64,000 nucleotides of DNA from Aquisphaera insulae (GTDB lineage Bacteria; Planctomycetota; Planctomycetia; Isosphaerales; Isosphaeraceae), in NCBI RefSeq assembly GCF_011064615.1, contig NZ_JAALJH010000034.1, positions 1 through 64,000 of the forward strand. The letters run 5' to 3'. Below are positions 15,001 through 21,227 of this stretch, piece by piece. The translations under genes and the position numbers were made by a program. The notes below the pieces were generated by a model, which was not told where the DNA came from, did no database searches, and saw nothing but the letters and a program-made list of their open reading frames with translations. Positions within the stretch are counted from its first letter, which is position 1, and each line of letters opens with the position of its first letter.

Positions 15001-18000
15001 CAGCCGCTGACGCTCGCCGGCAACCTCGGTGGATCGGGGCAGTATCTCGCCGCGCCCACCGCCGGGAACCTCGCCGCCGGCCGGACCGACCGGTACGCAT
15101 TCGCCTTGCGGCCGTCCGAGCGGCTCGCCACCGCCTCGGGCCGCGTGCTGCTGTCGGTCGAGATCAAGACGGCGACCGGGAGTTCGTTCCGGCCCGCCAC
15201 GCCGAGCATCGCCGGCCTCACCCCGCTGGTGGTCCGGACGACGGTCGGCGGTGCATACGCCCTGTTCCTCGCGGATCGCGACGGCCTCTTCGAGCTCGAC
15301 ATCGCCGGCGCCGATACGTCTTCATCCGGCGGCTACACGCTGGCCCTGTCGGTCGTCGGCGACGTCGACGGCAATCGGAAGGTCGACGGCGTCGACTCCC
15401 AGCTCCTGCAGGCGGCGTTCGGCAAGTCCGCCGGCCAGCCCGGCTACGTCCTTTCCGCCGACACCGACCGCGACGGCGTGATCACCGCGGCCGACGTCCA
15501 GAATCTGGCCTCCAACCTCGGCTTCGCCGCCAACTCGCCGCCGGTGGTCACTCCGACCACCATCCTCACCCACGTGGGCTTGGCGGTCGAGTACACGCTC
15601 GGTACGCTCGTGTCCGACCTCGAGGACGACCCCGTCTATTTCCGCATCATCTCCTCCAGTAACGGAACGGCTCGCCTCAGCCCCGACGGTCGGACTCTCG
15701 TCTATGCACCAATCCCTGGATTTGGCGGTCCGGGAAAGGTGTCAATCCTGGCGGACGACGGCTACGCCATGTCGGCGGTGACCGAGGTGACCATCAATGT
15801 CAGCAGCGCTCCACTGATCCGGCTCGACTTCGCCCAGCGGGCACCGGTGATCGTCCTGGGGAGCCGCATACAGATGGAACTCGTCGGAGACTTCGCCGAC
15901 CAGCAGGATGTGCGCCTGGCCCCTGCCTACGCGAATCTCTCCATCAGGAATTCGGGGATCGCCACGGTTGGGCTCGATGCGGTCGTGACAGGGGTAGGAC
16001 TCGGCGGGACTGCTCTCGTGGCGTCAGCCGGCGGCCTGGTCGCGGCCACCGGAGTGCAGGTCGTGACGTCCGATGAGTGGCTTCTTGGCGATTTCGGCTC
16101 GGCGCTCTCGCTCTATCCTGGCGGCGTCAGTCTGGCTGTTGATGGCACAAGGGCCCTTAGGGTTTACGACGACCCTGAGTTGGACCTCTCGTCGACATCC
16201 TCTGGGACGGAGTACTTCGTCAGCCAGCCCGCAGTAGCGACCGTTGACGCGAACGGCGTGATTACGGCTCACCAGTTCGGTGAGGCCCGAATCATCGCGA
16301 TCAACTCGGGCCGTGAAGGCTCCTTGCCGATCCGGGTGATCGCCCCGGTTGACGGTCCCCTGATTGTAGGGCCGGAGGGTGCGATCGTTCGAGGACCAGA
16401 CGGTTCTACGGTGCAGATTGCCCCGAATGAGCTACCTGAAGGAACTGCCGTCTCAGTCTCCCCGGTGAGCGAGGCGCAGCTACCGGCCGGCTATTCGGTC
16501 CCGGCCGGGATGGCATACCTCGCGGCGGTGAACCTCGACCTGGGAGGCCGCGAGGTCAATACTCCGCTCCAACTCTCCGTGCCGGTCGCGCCGGGGACGC
16601 CGGCCGGAACGAGAGTCTACTTCTTCGCCCAGGGGACAGTCCCGGATGAGGCTGGTGTCGAGAAGCCGATCTGGCTCCAGACCGAAGTCGGCGTGGTGGG
16701 CTCGGATGGATTCGCTCGAACAACGTCGTTCCCGTTCCCCGGGCTTCTCGGAGGTGGGATCTATCTGCTTGCGGTCGGCGTCGTCGCCTTTGAACTCGTC
16801 CTGATCGACATCGGGAATGATCTAGCCTCTGGTACGGCGATCGTCGCACCTCAGTACGTTGATACCGCTCCTCTCCTCGGGATCCCATTCGGGTGGATTC
16901 CCGGTTATTTCACCGGTGCATTATTCATGCGTCCGGGGAACGCTCAGAGCGTCAAGGTGGTCCAGCCGAGCGTCGCGGGACCGCCACGAATCGACACGCT
17001 GACATTCGACGTGGGCTCTGGGACCAACAGGGTTGTGGCCAGGGTCCAGCCGAACTTCGCGGGGGCGACCGGTCGAACGTTGGAGAGCCCAGCCATCACC
17101 GAGACGAGCCTGGAGTTCGAATCCGACGATACCCCGGTGCTGACCATCAGAGGAGAGGGATTCGCTTCAACCACGACTGCCAGAACCGAGGTCGTATTCG
17201 TCCTCGGCCAGTCCGATGTGGAGAGTCGGACGGCGAGCGGGCAGATTGATCTGCTCAGCTTGCCGCGCGATGTTATTGTGACCGACTTCATCTCCATCAG
17301 CGCGACTGAGATCCGGCTCAGGGTGCCGAGGACGGTCCCACTCGGCCTGGCAAGCATCTTCGTCGCCCGCCGACCGGTGAGTACCCCATATCCGGCAGTC
17401 ACGCCATCGACTCCGGTTCGGACGGCGACCAACCTCGCGACGTTCCGGTCGGTGCCTCGACGCAACGCGACGGATCTGAGCCTGGAAGCCACTTACCTGC
17501 GTTCGAACCAGATCCAGGTTCCGTTAGCGGACGACCGCCTGCTGGGCTTCGTGGTGAACTCGTCAGGCCCATCGGTCTACGTATTTGACACAGGAGACTC
17601 CGGCACGTCCCGTACTCCGGTGTTCCTCCAGGAGATCGAAATCGTGGGGCCAGCCGGTGATCGACCTTTCATCCGGGATGTCGCCACGACTGCCGACGGG
17701 ACTCGAGCCTACGTCACTTCGCGAGATCATGGCGTTACCGTGATCGACGCCTTGACTTTGAGGCAAATCGACGCCGATCCGGCTCTAACCAATGCCAACC
17801 CAGCCCGCCAGCCGACAGCGGACGTGGATTGGATCCCGGTCAACGGTCATGTCCGTGGGATCGCCATTGATCCGGCCGACCGGTTTGCGTTCTTGGCCGA
17901 TGAGAATGTCGGCATGGTCTATGTGCTGGACATTCGCCCGTGGTCGCAATTCTTCCATCAGATTATCCTCAGCATCCCTATTTCCAATGCGCCGAACGGT

Positions 18001-21000
18001 CTTGAAGGCGTAACGGTGGCTCCGGACGGTGACACCATCTACGTCACCGTCCCCGGACGGGCGACGGCTCAACTGTACGGGACCGGCAACCCCGGGAAGG
18101 TGGTGTCCATCGACATCCGCAACCCGGACCCCTCGTACTGGCGAGTCGGCTCAGCCAAGGGGACCGGAGGCGAATATCCCGCCGGGGTAATCGTTGCTCC
18201 GGGAAACAGGAACGACCCGGATAGGCTCCTCGTGGCGAACATGATCGGCGATTCGGGGGGACTCGCCACATTCGGGGGAGGCGGCCTCGTCAATATTGGG
18301 ATGAGCCTTGGTCAGAGTGACGATTCTTATGACGTGGACAACGTGCGTGACGTTGCCTTCCTTTCTTCCTCGATCTCCAGGAGATCCGTGGACTTTGCCT
18401 TCGTCACCGGCTACAACATCCCCGGAAATGCCGACCAACCTAGCCACTTCCACGGCTATCGCTACCAGAGCCGGTACGCGGCCGGCAGCAACATCGGCAT
18501 AGTTCGCGACCCCTTCGGAACCGGCAAGTTGGTGGCCGGGACTATCCCCATTCCGCTCGGATGGTCGCAGGGCATCTCCCTGACTCCGGACGGTCGATAT
18601 CTGTACGTTTCTTACGTTTACGAAGGCCAGCTTCGGATTTATGACGTTGATCGTATGCTCGATGTCATTGAGGGCAACTCCCAAGACACACTTGACCGCC
18701 GCGCCGTTGACGATCTCGACTCCTCGATCGTCCAGGTGATTGCAATCCCAGGACTACTCCGGGACATCGCGATCCAATCCCCTCGGCTGACCGTCACTGC
18801 GACTGGGCTTCAGGGGGAATCGATTCCGATTGATATCCTCAACCAGTTGCGCAACCAGTTAGGACAGTCGAACGCCCAGGGCCTGCAACTCACACTCACC
18901 TCCTTCGTCGGTGGCCAGGTCGCACTGACCGCGGACGTATGGGCAAATGCCACCCAGAACAACGCGATGAAGAATGGCGTCACGGCGCTCTCTCTCATCA
19001 ATCAGGCCACCCAGTCTCAGATCCTTCAGGCCACCACTGACACTCCCTACAATCCTCCGGCCTTCGATCCCCCCACCGGGCCGCCGCAGTTTCCGGAACT
19101 GGCCGGGCACCAGGATCTTGTGACCCTCGGGACGAGCTTCGCGACCTCGGGGGCGTTCTTTTTCCTGCCGGATCTCTATGCCACGGGATCATTCGCCATC
19201 CCGGTGACCAACGCCGCGTCGACCGCTTCAGGCCAGTTCTCATTTCGCGATCAGTCGGGATCTCTTCGGATAGGACGGATACAGGTCAGAGTCAATCCGT
19301 CGCCGGAGATCAAGCCATTTTCATTCGACACGGCCGGCCTCAATTTCACCTATCAGAACGAAGAGTTTCGAACCATCCCCTACCTGGTGTTCGACGGCAG
19401 AACGGCGGATATCGCCGGCCGATCTGGGATCACGGTCTCGATCGGATATGACGCCGGCCAGCAGTCCGCTCAGACCATCCTGAAGGAATTCACCGCGGCC
19501 GGCGTGCCTCTGTCTACGGCAATTGTATATGCAAACGCATATAATCAAATCCGCAATACAGGTCGTGATTACTTCTGGCGTCATGAGGGAGAGTTCAATC
19601 ACCTGACGACCCGTCAGGCGGAAAAGCTGTATCGTATCGTCTACGAACGTCATGTTGACCTCGCCCGAAGTACGTACAATGGCGCGGGGTTGACGGGGGC
19701 CCCGAGTTGGGAAAACCTCAACGGCACGATCCGGGACATCCTGGTGGACATGCGATACCGAGGCGACTTGACTCGAGGTGAGTTGCAGGGGATCTTCCGG
19801 ACCTCATTGGTCAATAACAGTCTCCAGCAATTCCGAGCGGCACTTGCCCTGTCAACCATGAGCCAGCGTGAGGAGCATCGGCACGATGCCCGGCTCGCCT
19901 TCGTGGACCAGGCCCTCGGCTCCCCTTTGCTCGCGTTCGGCGAGCCGCCCTCCGCCGCTCTCGGTGAGTTGCTCACACCAGAAGTTCTTCTGCCGGTTGC
20001 TGCGGAAGCTCTCGCTCGATGGCTCGGGGCGTCCCCTGGGCTGGCGAACTTGCGCGGCGACATTCACTTTGTGGTTAGCGAGCTACCCCGTGGCGTCCTC
20101 GGGCTTGCTCATGCGACCGCGACGGCTGGAAACCTGGTCATTGAGGTCGATGACAATGCGGCTGGCTTCGGCTGGTTCATCGACCCCACTCCAGGCAACA
20201 ATTCGGAGTTCGAGTCTACGGGCGCTCCAGGGGAGCTTCGTGCAGCAACGGGAAGTCCGGCGTATGGTCAGATCGACCTGCTGACGGTGCTCTCGCACGA
20301 GTTGGGGCATGTCCTCGGGCTCAAAGACCTCGATGCTGAGCAGCATCCGCATGAAGTGATGACCGAGTCCCTGAGATCCGGCGAGAGGAGACTACCTGGA
20401 GCAAACGGCACCGGATTGACCTCTTCAACCACGGCGGAGGCGAGTGGGGTATTCGTCGTGAGCAACGGCTACGTCGCACTCGCCACCGGCGGCAACGACG
20501 ACAGTATGGTGGTCGATGCACGAGCGATCGAGTTCGAGGCTGGGGCAGTTGTGACCATGAAGATGGTCGCGGCACACGTGGGCGATCAAGTCGGACCTAC
20601 CAGGGTTTCGACGGTCCGTCGCGATGACAGGTCCTGGGGCGCCACCTCGGTGATCGATCGAACGCCGGTTTATCGACCACTCTCACTCGATCCGATTTCA
20701 CTCCGCGTCACGGTCTCGACTTCGCCCGCCGGGGCGGGGCCGGACCCCGACGCGGTCGCCGGTTCGCCGGCCTGGGACCTTCCCGAGGACTCCGGCCGGC
20801 TCGTCGCCGACTCAAGCCTCGATGACCTGGCCCGCGTGCTCGCGGCGGACTCGACCGCCGGGGCTGGCGGCGTTCGCGACAACGCGACGCCCTCGCCGTC
20901 ACCGAAGACAGTCCGACTCGCTCGCCGTCAGCGACTGGCGAAGGCCGGCCCGGCGTCGGAGCGACCTCGGCTTCCGTTGAGCCGCCTCTTCCGGCACCCG

Positions 21001-21042
21001 TCGAATCCCGGCCAGAGCCGGCCGGGACGCCTGCTCGACTGA
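1..21042 (+). CDS. Giant multi-domain surface protein (5' end outside window): PPC, CARDB, Ig, RHS, dockerin, propeller, muramidase-like and metallopeptidase-like domains
   Basis: The frame is open from base 1, so the start lies upstream. Residues here are counted from the TTG at 64 (6992 residues). Order by eye: two PPC-like domains (10-230), 16 CARDB repeats (237-2300), a TIG/IPT domain (2408-2500), a conserved block (2500-3015), a beta-propeller (3160-3430), an SbsA-type Ig domain (3430-3540), nine He_PIG/cadherin-like repeats (3655-4515), an RHS/YD segment (4715-4965), a type I dockerin (5098-5160), Big2- and TIG-like domains, a second propeller (5800-6240), a pesticin-like muramidase candidate (6420-6615) and a metallopeptidase-like domain with HELGHVLGLKD at 6745. 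It is probably secreted or surface-anchored and used in adhesion or as a scaffold for hydrolases. Codon use drops in GC from about 15.6 to 20.7 kb. The domain calls are family knowledge; the overall role is inferred. Confidence 0.9.
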   Translation, partial: VESNNSATLANRITLTEVLTGLALAGARGSLSTDSDTDYWSFEGTTGQVVSFSTENPGSQPYTGLQYSITGPGGSYVGSYGSYDGRNQSRLTLTSSGTYTIRVGRYYNYAGEYRITLASASQPLELAADNGDTISAASPIKLTTFGSSRLGSIAGAISGPGDLDYYSLGTIDAGETVRLSLRRPAGSTLLPAVSLYDAANGYLVEDFGQVPFDDIAQIRIPYRGVFYAVVWGRNGTGGPREYYVLDVQVGPSGPATVPNLQVSAVVTPTATDLRSGGPVQFSYTVRNSGLLATQVPAWSDRAVLSKNSVAGDADDIPLGLFRHEGALAVNGSYTATINTTLPDGIDGPYYLIISADALNEVNEFLDERDNSRVSGSTFRVTRAPYPDLVVESITPSGGDANGLVTISWQTANRGTIAATGGFRERVTVTDKAGGYVVYDRTYEVSGDLATGAIRAGSDQFYLTYGRVYTVRVTTDSGGRLYEYNDTGHEAAEANNVRDLDFTAQQLADADLVVSVFTAPTSLLVGDPATAALSWTVENRGESTGSATRWIDRVVLSRDAVLGNGDDVTVVEVEHTGALATNGSYSVSRSVTLPGGLSGDYTLFVVADATGQVSEGGDESNNASAGRAIEVVPRAFADLVVDTISAPGAVRSGGSVTVGWTVSNRGIAATGAGPWIDRVVLSSDAVLDTGDLELARVSHGGSLAVGGSYPATATAVVPNGISGTYYVFVTTDAGEVLYEYRYEANNTLRAADPVVVSLTPPDLKVTSISNPTRGQAGQVAHMAWTVKNDGTGSADGSWDDRVYISANGSLSGATLLTTVRRTSSLAVGASYSASADVSLPDLADGSYTILVVTDASGEVYEDQFEGNNTTASSSVLVLGHPDLAAQVLSLPASAVAGTSITVRWSVRNTGTEVATAPWADRVYLSTDGTLDPQDILLVEVARASSLAQGASYEAQAAAVVPPIGQSGTYYLIIRADAGEKVAESGSEANNVALSSIRLAREPYADLTVADVVAPALTVGDPARVTVSWKVANQGTGAGSATGWTDVVMASTDDVAGNGDDVVLARFSHAGALAVGESYARSETFRLPPAFQFHGRLFVKADADNAVDEFDFEGNNAARSPGAFDVTPRPYADLVVRSVVPGAGASSGRALHVTWTVANQGIGLTDIPDWNDAVYLATSPDGSGAQYLGSFSHQGHLSVGAFYTREADVVLPNGISGTYYLMVATGGPYEFIYGNNNSTVSAAFSVQLTPPPDLTVVDITAPPEVVSGTKIDLTWQVRNVGPGAALGSWSDSVELRSTDGASVIPLGNFSYNSGLEAGKSYTRSEQFALPDNIQGLYRVQVRTNANNALYEHGATGNNLVADDATILVRLAPHPDLQVSSVSAPDRVQGGGTIAVEFTVRNQGTAMTSTPRWTDYVYMSIDDTISGDDILIGAFENGSALAPGDSYPTRAGSLVVPKRFRGDAYILVRTDGNDAVNEFPNEDNNLFVKPVYVQPLPPADLVIGAGDVVAPAQAFNGSSIDVRYTVRNLGANSTDQDAWTDTLWLMPDRKEPRARVQNPFKEGGILLGSYYHSGALAVGGSYQTTARVTLPETIFDENGVQVALSGQWYITPWADAYDVVLEDTFSNVLNPDDPTETDNNNYKARPITILVVPPPDLVVTSVSPTASAVGGDSFKVQWTVTNRGAGETIQDGWYDEVYLSDRPTLNAPGAKQWRLDNYPGILHNGRLGPDQSYAAEATFALTPEIAGLYVLVKTGVGAWEGPYTTNNTTSAGTSVVPLAPADLRVESITVPASNSSGEKATISWTVVNAGASAWEGTRYWYDAVYISPDPEFIPSRAIGLGSFYQGNAPGLPAGARYTRTVEVTLPRGIGGEYFIHIVTDPNGALSAGFPSNDNSRGYFTTNGYEDPSNNLKSVPIPVVYREPDLKVTSLTVPNTTPKSGETIRVGWTVSNIGTRATREDEWVDRVYLSLDPSLDFGDQLLGESLRSGAPLAIGGTYDRTLDVSLPDGIQGTFYILVFVDSNVTGPLPPADPSLRYEYYSGDFVRMARVQEFQDEGNNVTSSSLPITLTPPPDLKVSLVDVPAQVIAGQPFSLTYTVTNAGPGGTPARQSSWDDYIYLSRDAFLDLQADRYLGAVSHQGGLAAGDKYTITQLLRAPRDLTGPFYVFVLTDPPLYGNRGRVFELDKEGNNASPSPQPMIISVPPPSDLQVRTINLPDTVKSGEPITVSWTVGNEGRNPAEGSWTDAVYLSVDATWDIGDIPLGRVVHSGTLGRGESYTSTLNVALPPARPGSYRIIVRPDILNEVYEGPDEANNRTASPNVLRVTVDELQLGVPKPITLSTGQELLFQVTVDQGRTLRISLDGSAVGAANELFVRFGDVPTGIAYDASYEGPLAPDQIAVIPTTKPGVYYILVRGHSEPAPGTPATILAELVPLAITSITPDSGGDSRWVTTTIRGARFDPSAIVKLVRPGFAEYEPVQYQVIDSTRIIATFDLRDAPHGLYDVRVTNPGGESAVVPYRYLVETALEPEVRVGLGGPRTLAPGATGTYGVSLENLSNVDQPYIYFKFGVPELGVNPNLDLRYLNFFNNLRGSPDLGGLDNLPWASLESTVNTTAEDLAPGFAFDLYARGYVGMTFNVETYPGLAEKLKQDPDFLLKFADTPEEIAFQFYMLAAATPMTRAEFVAFQREEAEKLRLRALADPTASQALSVLAADATTWGDLYIAALEDAGLLRPEDQAPPIRQDPKVMSLVATLASGLLVGPAGDQIVTNGNLLNFWAQVRRWYGNDPSLVAPGAGDEPRIVPAPGSDAYDLKMSSATAFEAFNLYVPFGDITFERGIAKAPPPDFAQYFNLPGSTTRNVAMTGPEGQGPRQFVPVGQSLPYTVNFENPATAASAVGEVQIVQKLDSDLDPRSFRLGDLRLGDITVHIPSGRGIFQGEFDFTKSKGFILRVSAGLDVFSNTATWLLQAIDPDTGEVIQDPARGLLRPNDAAGLGSGYVGYTIEPLEATPTGTEIRSTARILFNNAPPQDTEEIVSTIDGQAPTTTLTVAPLTSGGSDLLVSWSSADDGGGSGVKHVTVYVSEDGGDYTIWLRQSTATSGVYAAKPGHNYRFLALATDLAGNRERPGAGVSAPDDGSTVNLGALPVAPETTTDEDLGPVASPSPSPSTNPLFLEAEQAIPSAGNASRPSEFATVLRPFVGESFATGIATSHAGIGPMAIVVLPDRSVIISGGAGRNQLFRLTAAGGAVGTPLATLDVPVFDLALDASGQLWASTGGGPLLKLDPATGAVLGRYGDAITQAVAVQPSTGRVYVSSSGGVEIFDPVSLTFSHFSDVRVGNLAFAPDGTLWGTTWPNRGSVVRFDHRGRAERMLAFDTPVDSIAFGQAGSRLDGLLFVSNNAGKQAGAGGDVVMVDLVTLRTVVVAKAGTRGDIIRTTPDGRVLISESHQVDVLSPALAPRVAATNPAPGGVVALPLGSLTVTFDRDMYDGPADDLTSVLNPANYALSGDVSGVIRIRGVAYDRTSRTVALSVEPLVPDRYSLKVVANVRSADGLSLAEPYEGRFTGISDFTSQVRVSLSNVRVDSRSGTVTYDVRVTNTSSYDLRGPLMLRLDGLQPADARLLGSRFDPSDGTFWLDLTSAATGGVLTAGQTTAVRPLTIAYPIGSKLTFRPALLALPYPNAAPVFDSLPITTATAGTAYRYQPQAHDPDGVSLGYLLVKGPAGMTVDAKTGLVFWAPDASAPALAQVILHVYDARGGRGSQEFAISVAGVNAPPTLGAIGPIVQATEGQPLALPLQVADPEGDTLLSWAENLPPGATYDAAARTLNWTPGFDAAGTYEDVRLVVSDGYHRVLRTFTILVAPANQAPTLVRPADRVVREGDPIRINLRAQDPEGSALTFFSDLLPGGATIDPATGLFEWTPLFIQHGEYDIPISVSDGVNTTTRTMHLTVLNVNAPPEFDDLSRWEVQEGQVLHFRAFAFDPDNPTFVLQTRMANGELTPLEETAASVTYAVEGLPAGANFDPVSATLTWVPGYDQAGTYTITFTATDDGDGTGIPATATATARITVKNTNRPPVLTPIDNLSVDRGASVSLVVQAVDPDGDPIRLSATGLPGFPIPGFATFVDNGNGTGRFVFAPRPGDRGNHTITIVAADDGDKDGPWAVSTSETSFVVTVVSPNEPPSLAFIGDSVAIVGRTLHLPISAFDFDEEPLTFTATGLPAGASLVPSSTYGQAEIVWTPSAATSSTVTVRVADGGNGDISRGLFAERTFRLVARAANAAPVLAPVGSKSVTEGQLLGFTLAATDPDGDTPSYRVDTLPPGASFDPASGRFSWTPNLFQAGSYSLVFSATDGNLSDSESVTITVANKNQSPTIVPLAPQSGREGVTLQFTLATGDLDGDLLLNSLVSPLPAGARFDARTGQFTWTPGYEQAGTYTLTFRTVDPEGLTATADVILKIENANRSPSLQVSSHQVALGEPLTFTLRGSDPDLGTTLVYSAVGLPDGATIDPATGRFSWRPGPGQAGDAVVQFSVSDGEATAMVPVVLRAAIVPEPPAVSIELTPSFPVVPGQKVLVHAIAAGLAEIAGLTLSIDGQSVTLDAQGRAQIVAGAPGRRVVEALATDIDGLVGRTTAVLKVRDPADEQAPTVALASSLAGSRLTAAVDVIGTIADTNLDTWTLELAPLGSDAYVRLASGSSPVANGLLARLDPATLIDGSYRLRLTATDISGRTSRAEVQVEARSATKPARYERRETDLTVSLDGVTVELARAYDSFASGQPGSFGAGWRMTLSEYEISTSVPPTGRESLGVYEPFRTGSRVYLTLPDGRRLGFTFTPVKLQVAGLTYYRPAFSADAGNPYTLEGPEARLTLAGDRYFDVLTARPYNPASPEFTGFAYTLVGLDRSVIRLSASGEVLEQVTPDDRKLIVRDTGIIGPAGSTIQFLRDASGRITTILAPDGTRLNYEYDSAGRLVSARNVQSGQASRYGYDAAGRLTLAVTPTVATSQVVVYGPTSAQPLTLAGNLGGSGQYLAAPTAGNLAAGRTDRYAFALRPSERLATASGRVLLSVEIKTATGSSFRPATPSIAGLTPLVVRTTVGGAYALFLADRDGLFELDIAGADTSSSGGYTLALSVVGDVDGNRKVDGVDSQLLQAAFGKSAGQPGYVLSADTDRDGVITAADVQNLASNLGFAANSPPVVTPTTILTHVGLAVEYTLGTLVSDLEDDPVYFRIISSSNGTARLSPDGRTLVYAPIPGFGGPGKVSILADDGYAMSAVTEVTINVSSAPLIRLDFAQRAPVIVLGSRIQMELVGDFADQQDVRLAPAYANLSIRNSGIATVGLDAVVTGVGLGGTALVASAGGLVAATGVQVVTSDEWLLGDFGSALSLYPGGVSLAVDGTRALRVYDDPELDLSSTSSGTEYFVSQPAVATVDANGVITAHQFGEARIIAINSGREGSLPIRVIAPVDGPLIVGPEGAIVRGPDGSTVQIAPNELPEGTAVSVSPVSEAQLPAGYSVPAGMAYLAAVNLDLGGREVNTPLQLSVPVAPGTPAGTRVYFFAQGTVPDEAGVEKPIWLQTEVGVVGSDGFARTTSFPFPGLLGGGIYLLAVGVVAFELVLIDIGNDLASGTAIVAPQYVDTAPLLGIPFGWIPGYFTGALFMRPGNAQSVKVVQPSVAGPPRIDTLTFDVGSGTNRVVARVQPNFAGATGRTLESPAITETSLEFESDDTPVLTIRGEGFASTTTARTEVVFVLGQSDVESRTASGQIDLLSLPRDVIVTDFISISATEIRLRVPRTVPLGLASIFVARRPVSTPYPAVTPSTPVRTATNLATFRSVPRRNATDLSLEATYLRSNQIQVPLADDRLLGFVVNSSGPSVYVFDTGDSGTSRTPVFLQEIEIVGPAGDRPFIRDVATTADGTRAYVTSRDHGVTVIDALTLRQIDADPALTNANPARQPTADVDWIPVNGHVRGIAIDPADRFAFLADENVGMVYVLDIRPWSQFFHQIILSIPISNAPNGLEGVTVAPDGDTIYVTVPGRATAQLYGTGNPGKVVSIDIRNPDPSYWRVGSAKGTGGEYPAGVIVAPGNRNDPDRLLVANMIGDSGGLATFGGGGLVNIGMSLGQSDDSYDVDNVRDVAFLSSSISRRSVDFAFVTGYNIPGNADQPSHFHGYRYQSRYAAGSNIGIVRDPFGTGKLVAGTIPIPLGWSQGISLTPDGRYLYVSYVYEGQLRIYDVDRMLDVIEGNSQDTLDRRAVDDLDSSIVQVIAIPGLLRDIAIQSPRLTVTATGLQGESIPIDILNQLRNQLGQSNAQGLQLTLTSFVGGQVALTADVWANATQNNAMKNGVTALSLINQATQSQILQATTDTPYNPPAFDPPTGPPQFPELAGHQDLVTLGTSFATSGAFFFLPDLYATGSFAIPVTNAASTASGQFSFRDQSGSLRIGRIQVRVNPSPEIKPFSFDTAGLNFTYQNEEFRTIPYLVFDGRTADIAGRSGITVSIGYDAGQQSAQTILKEFTAAGVPLSTAIVYANAYNQIRNTGRDYFWRHEGEFNHLTTRQAEKLYRIVYERHVDLARSTYNGAGLTGAPSWENLNGTIRDILVDMRYRGDLTRGELQGIFRTSLVNNSLQQFRAALALSTMSQREEHRHDARLAFVDQALGSPLLAFGEPPSAALGELLTPEVLLPVAAEALARWLGASPGLANLRGDIHFVVSELPRGVLGLAHATATAGNLVIEVDDNAAGFGWFIDPTPGNNSEFESTGAPGELRAATGSPAYGQIDLLTVLSHELGHVLGLKDLDAEQHPHEVMTESLRSGERRLPGANGTGLTSSTTAEASGVFVVSNGYVALATGGNDDSMVVDARAIEFEAGAVVTMKMVAAHVGDQVGPTRVSTVRRDDRSWGATSVIDRTPVYRPLSLDPISLRVTVSTSPAGAGPDPDAVAGSPAWDLPEDSGRLVADSSLDDLARVLAADSTAGAGGVRDNATPSPSPKTVRLARRQRLAKAGPASERPRLPLSRLFRHPSNPGQSRPGRLLD

Positions 21043-21060
21043 GTCCATTTCAACCTCAGA

Positions 21061-21098
21061 GGCCGACTGTCCCGACCGCGACACCGGGGCAGTCGGCC
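21061..21098 (+). terminator. Stem-loop after the giant gene
   Basis: A perfect 9-bp stem (GGCCGACTG at 21061-21069 with CAGTCGGCC at 21090-21098) has an inner CCCG/CGGG helix. It starts 19 bp after the stop codon. There is no U-tract, so it may only protect the transcript end or act weakly. Confidence 0.45.
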
Positions 21099-21227
21099 GA
21101 TGGTGTCTCGGGGGGCCCCCGCGTCCACCTTTCTTCGCCGCGTCCAGCCTCTATACTGGCGAGCATCGGAGAGCCCCGGGAAACTCGTCCGGGCTGCGAG
21201 CGATCACCGACGCGGGGAGCGAGCGAC

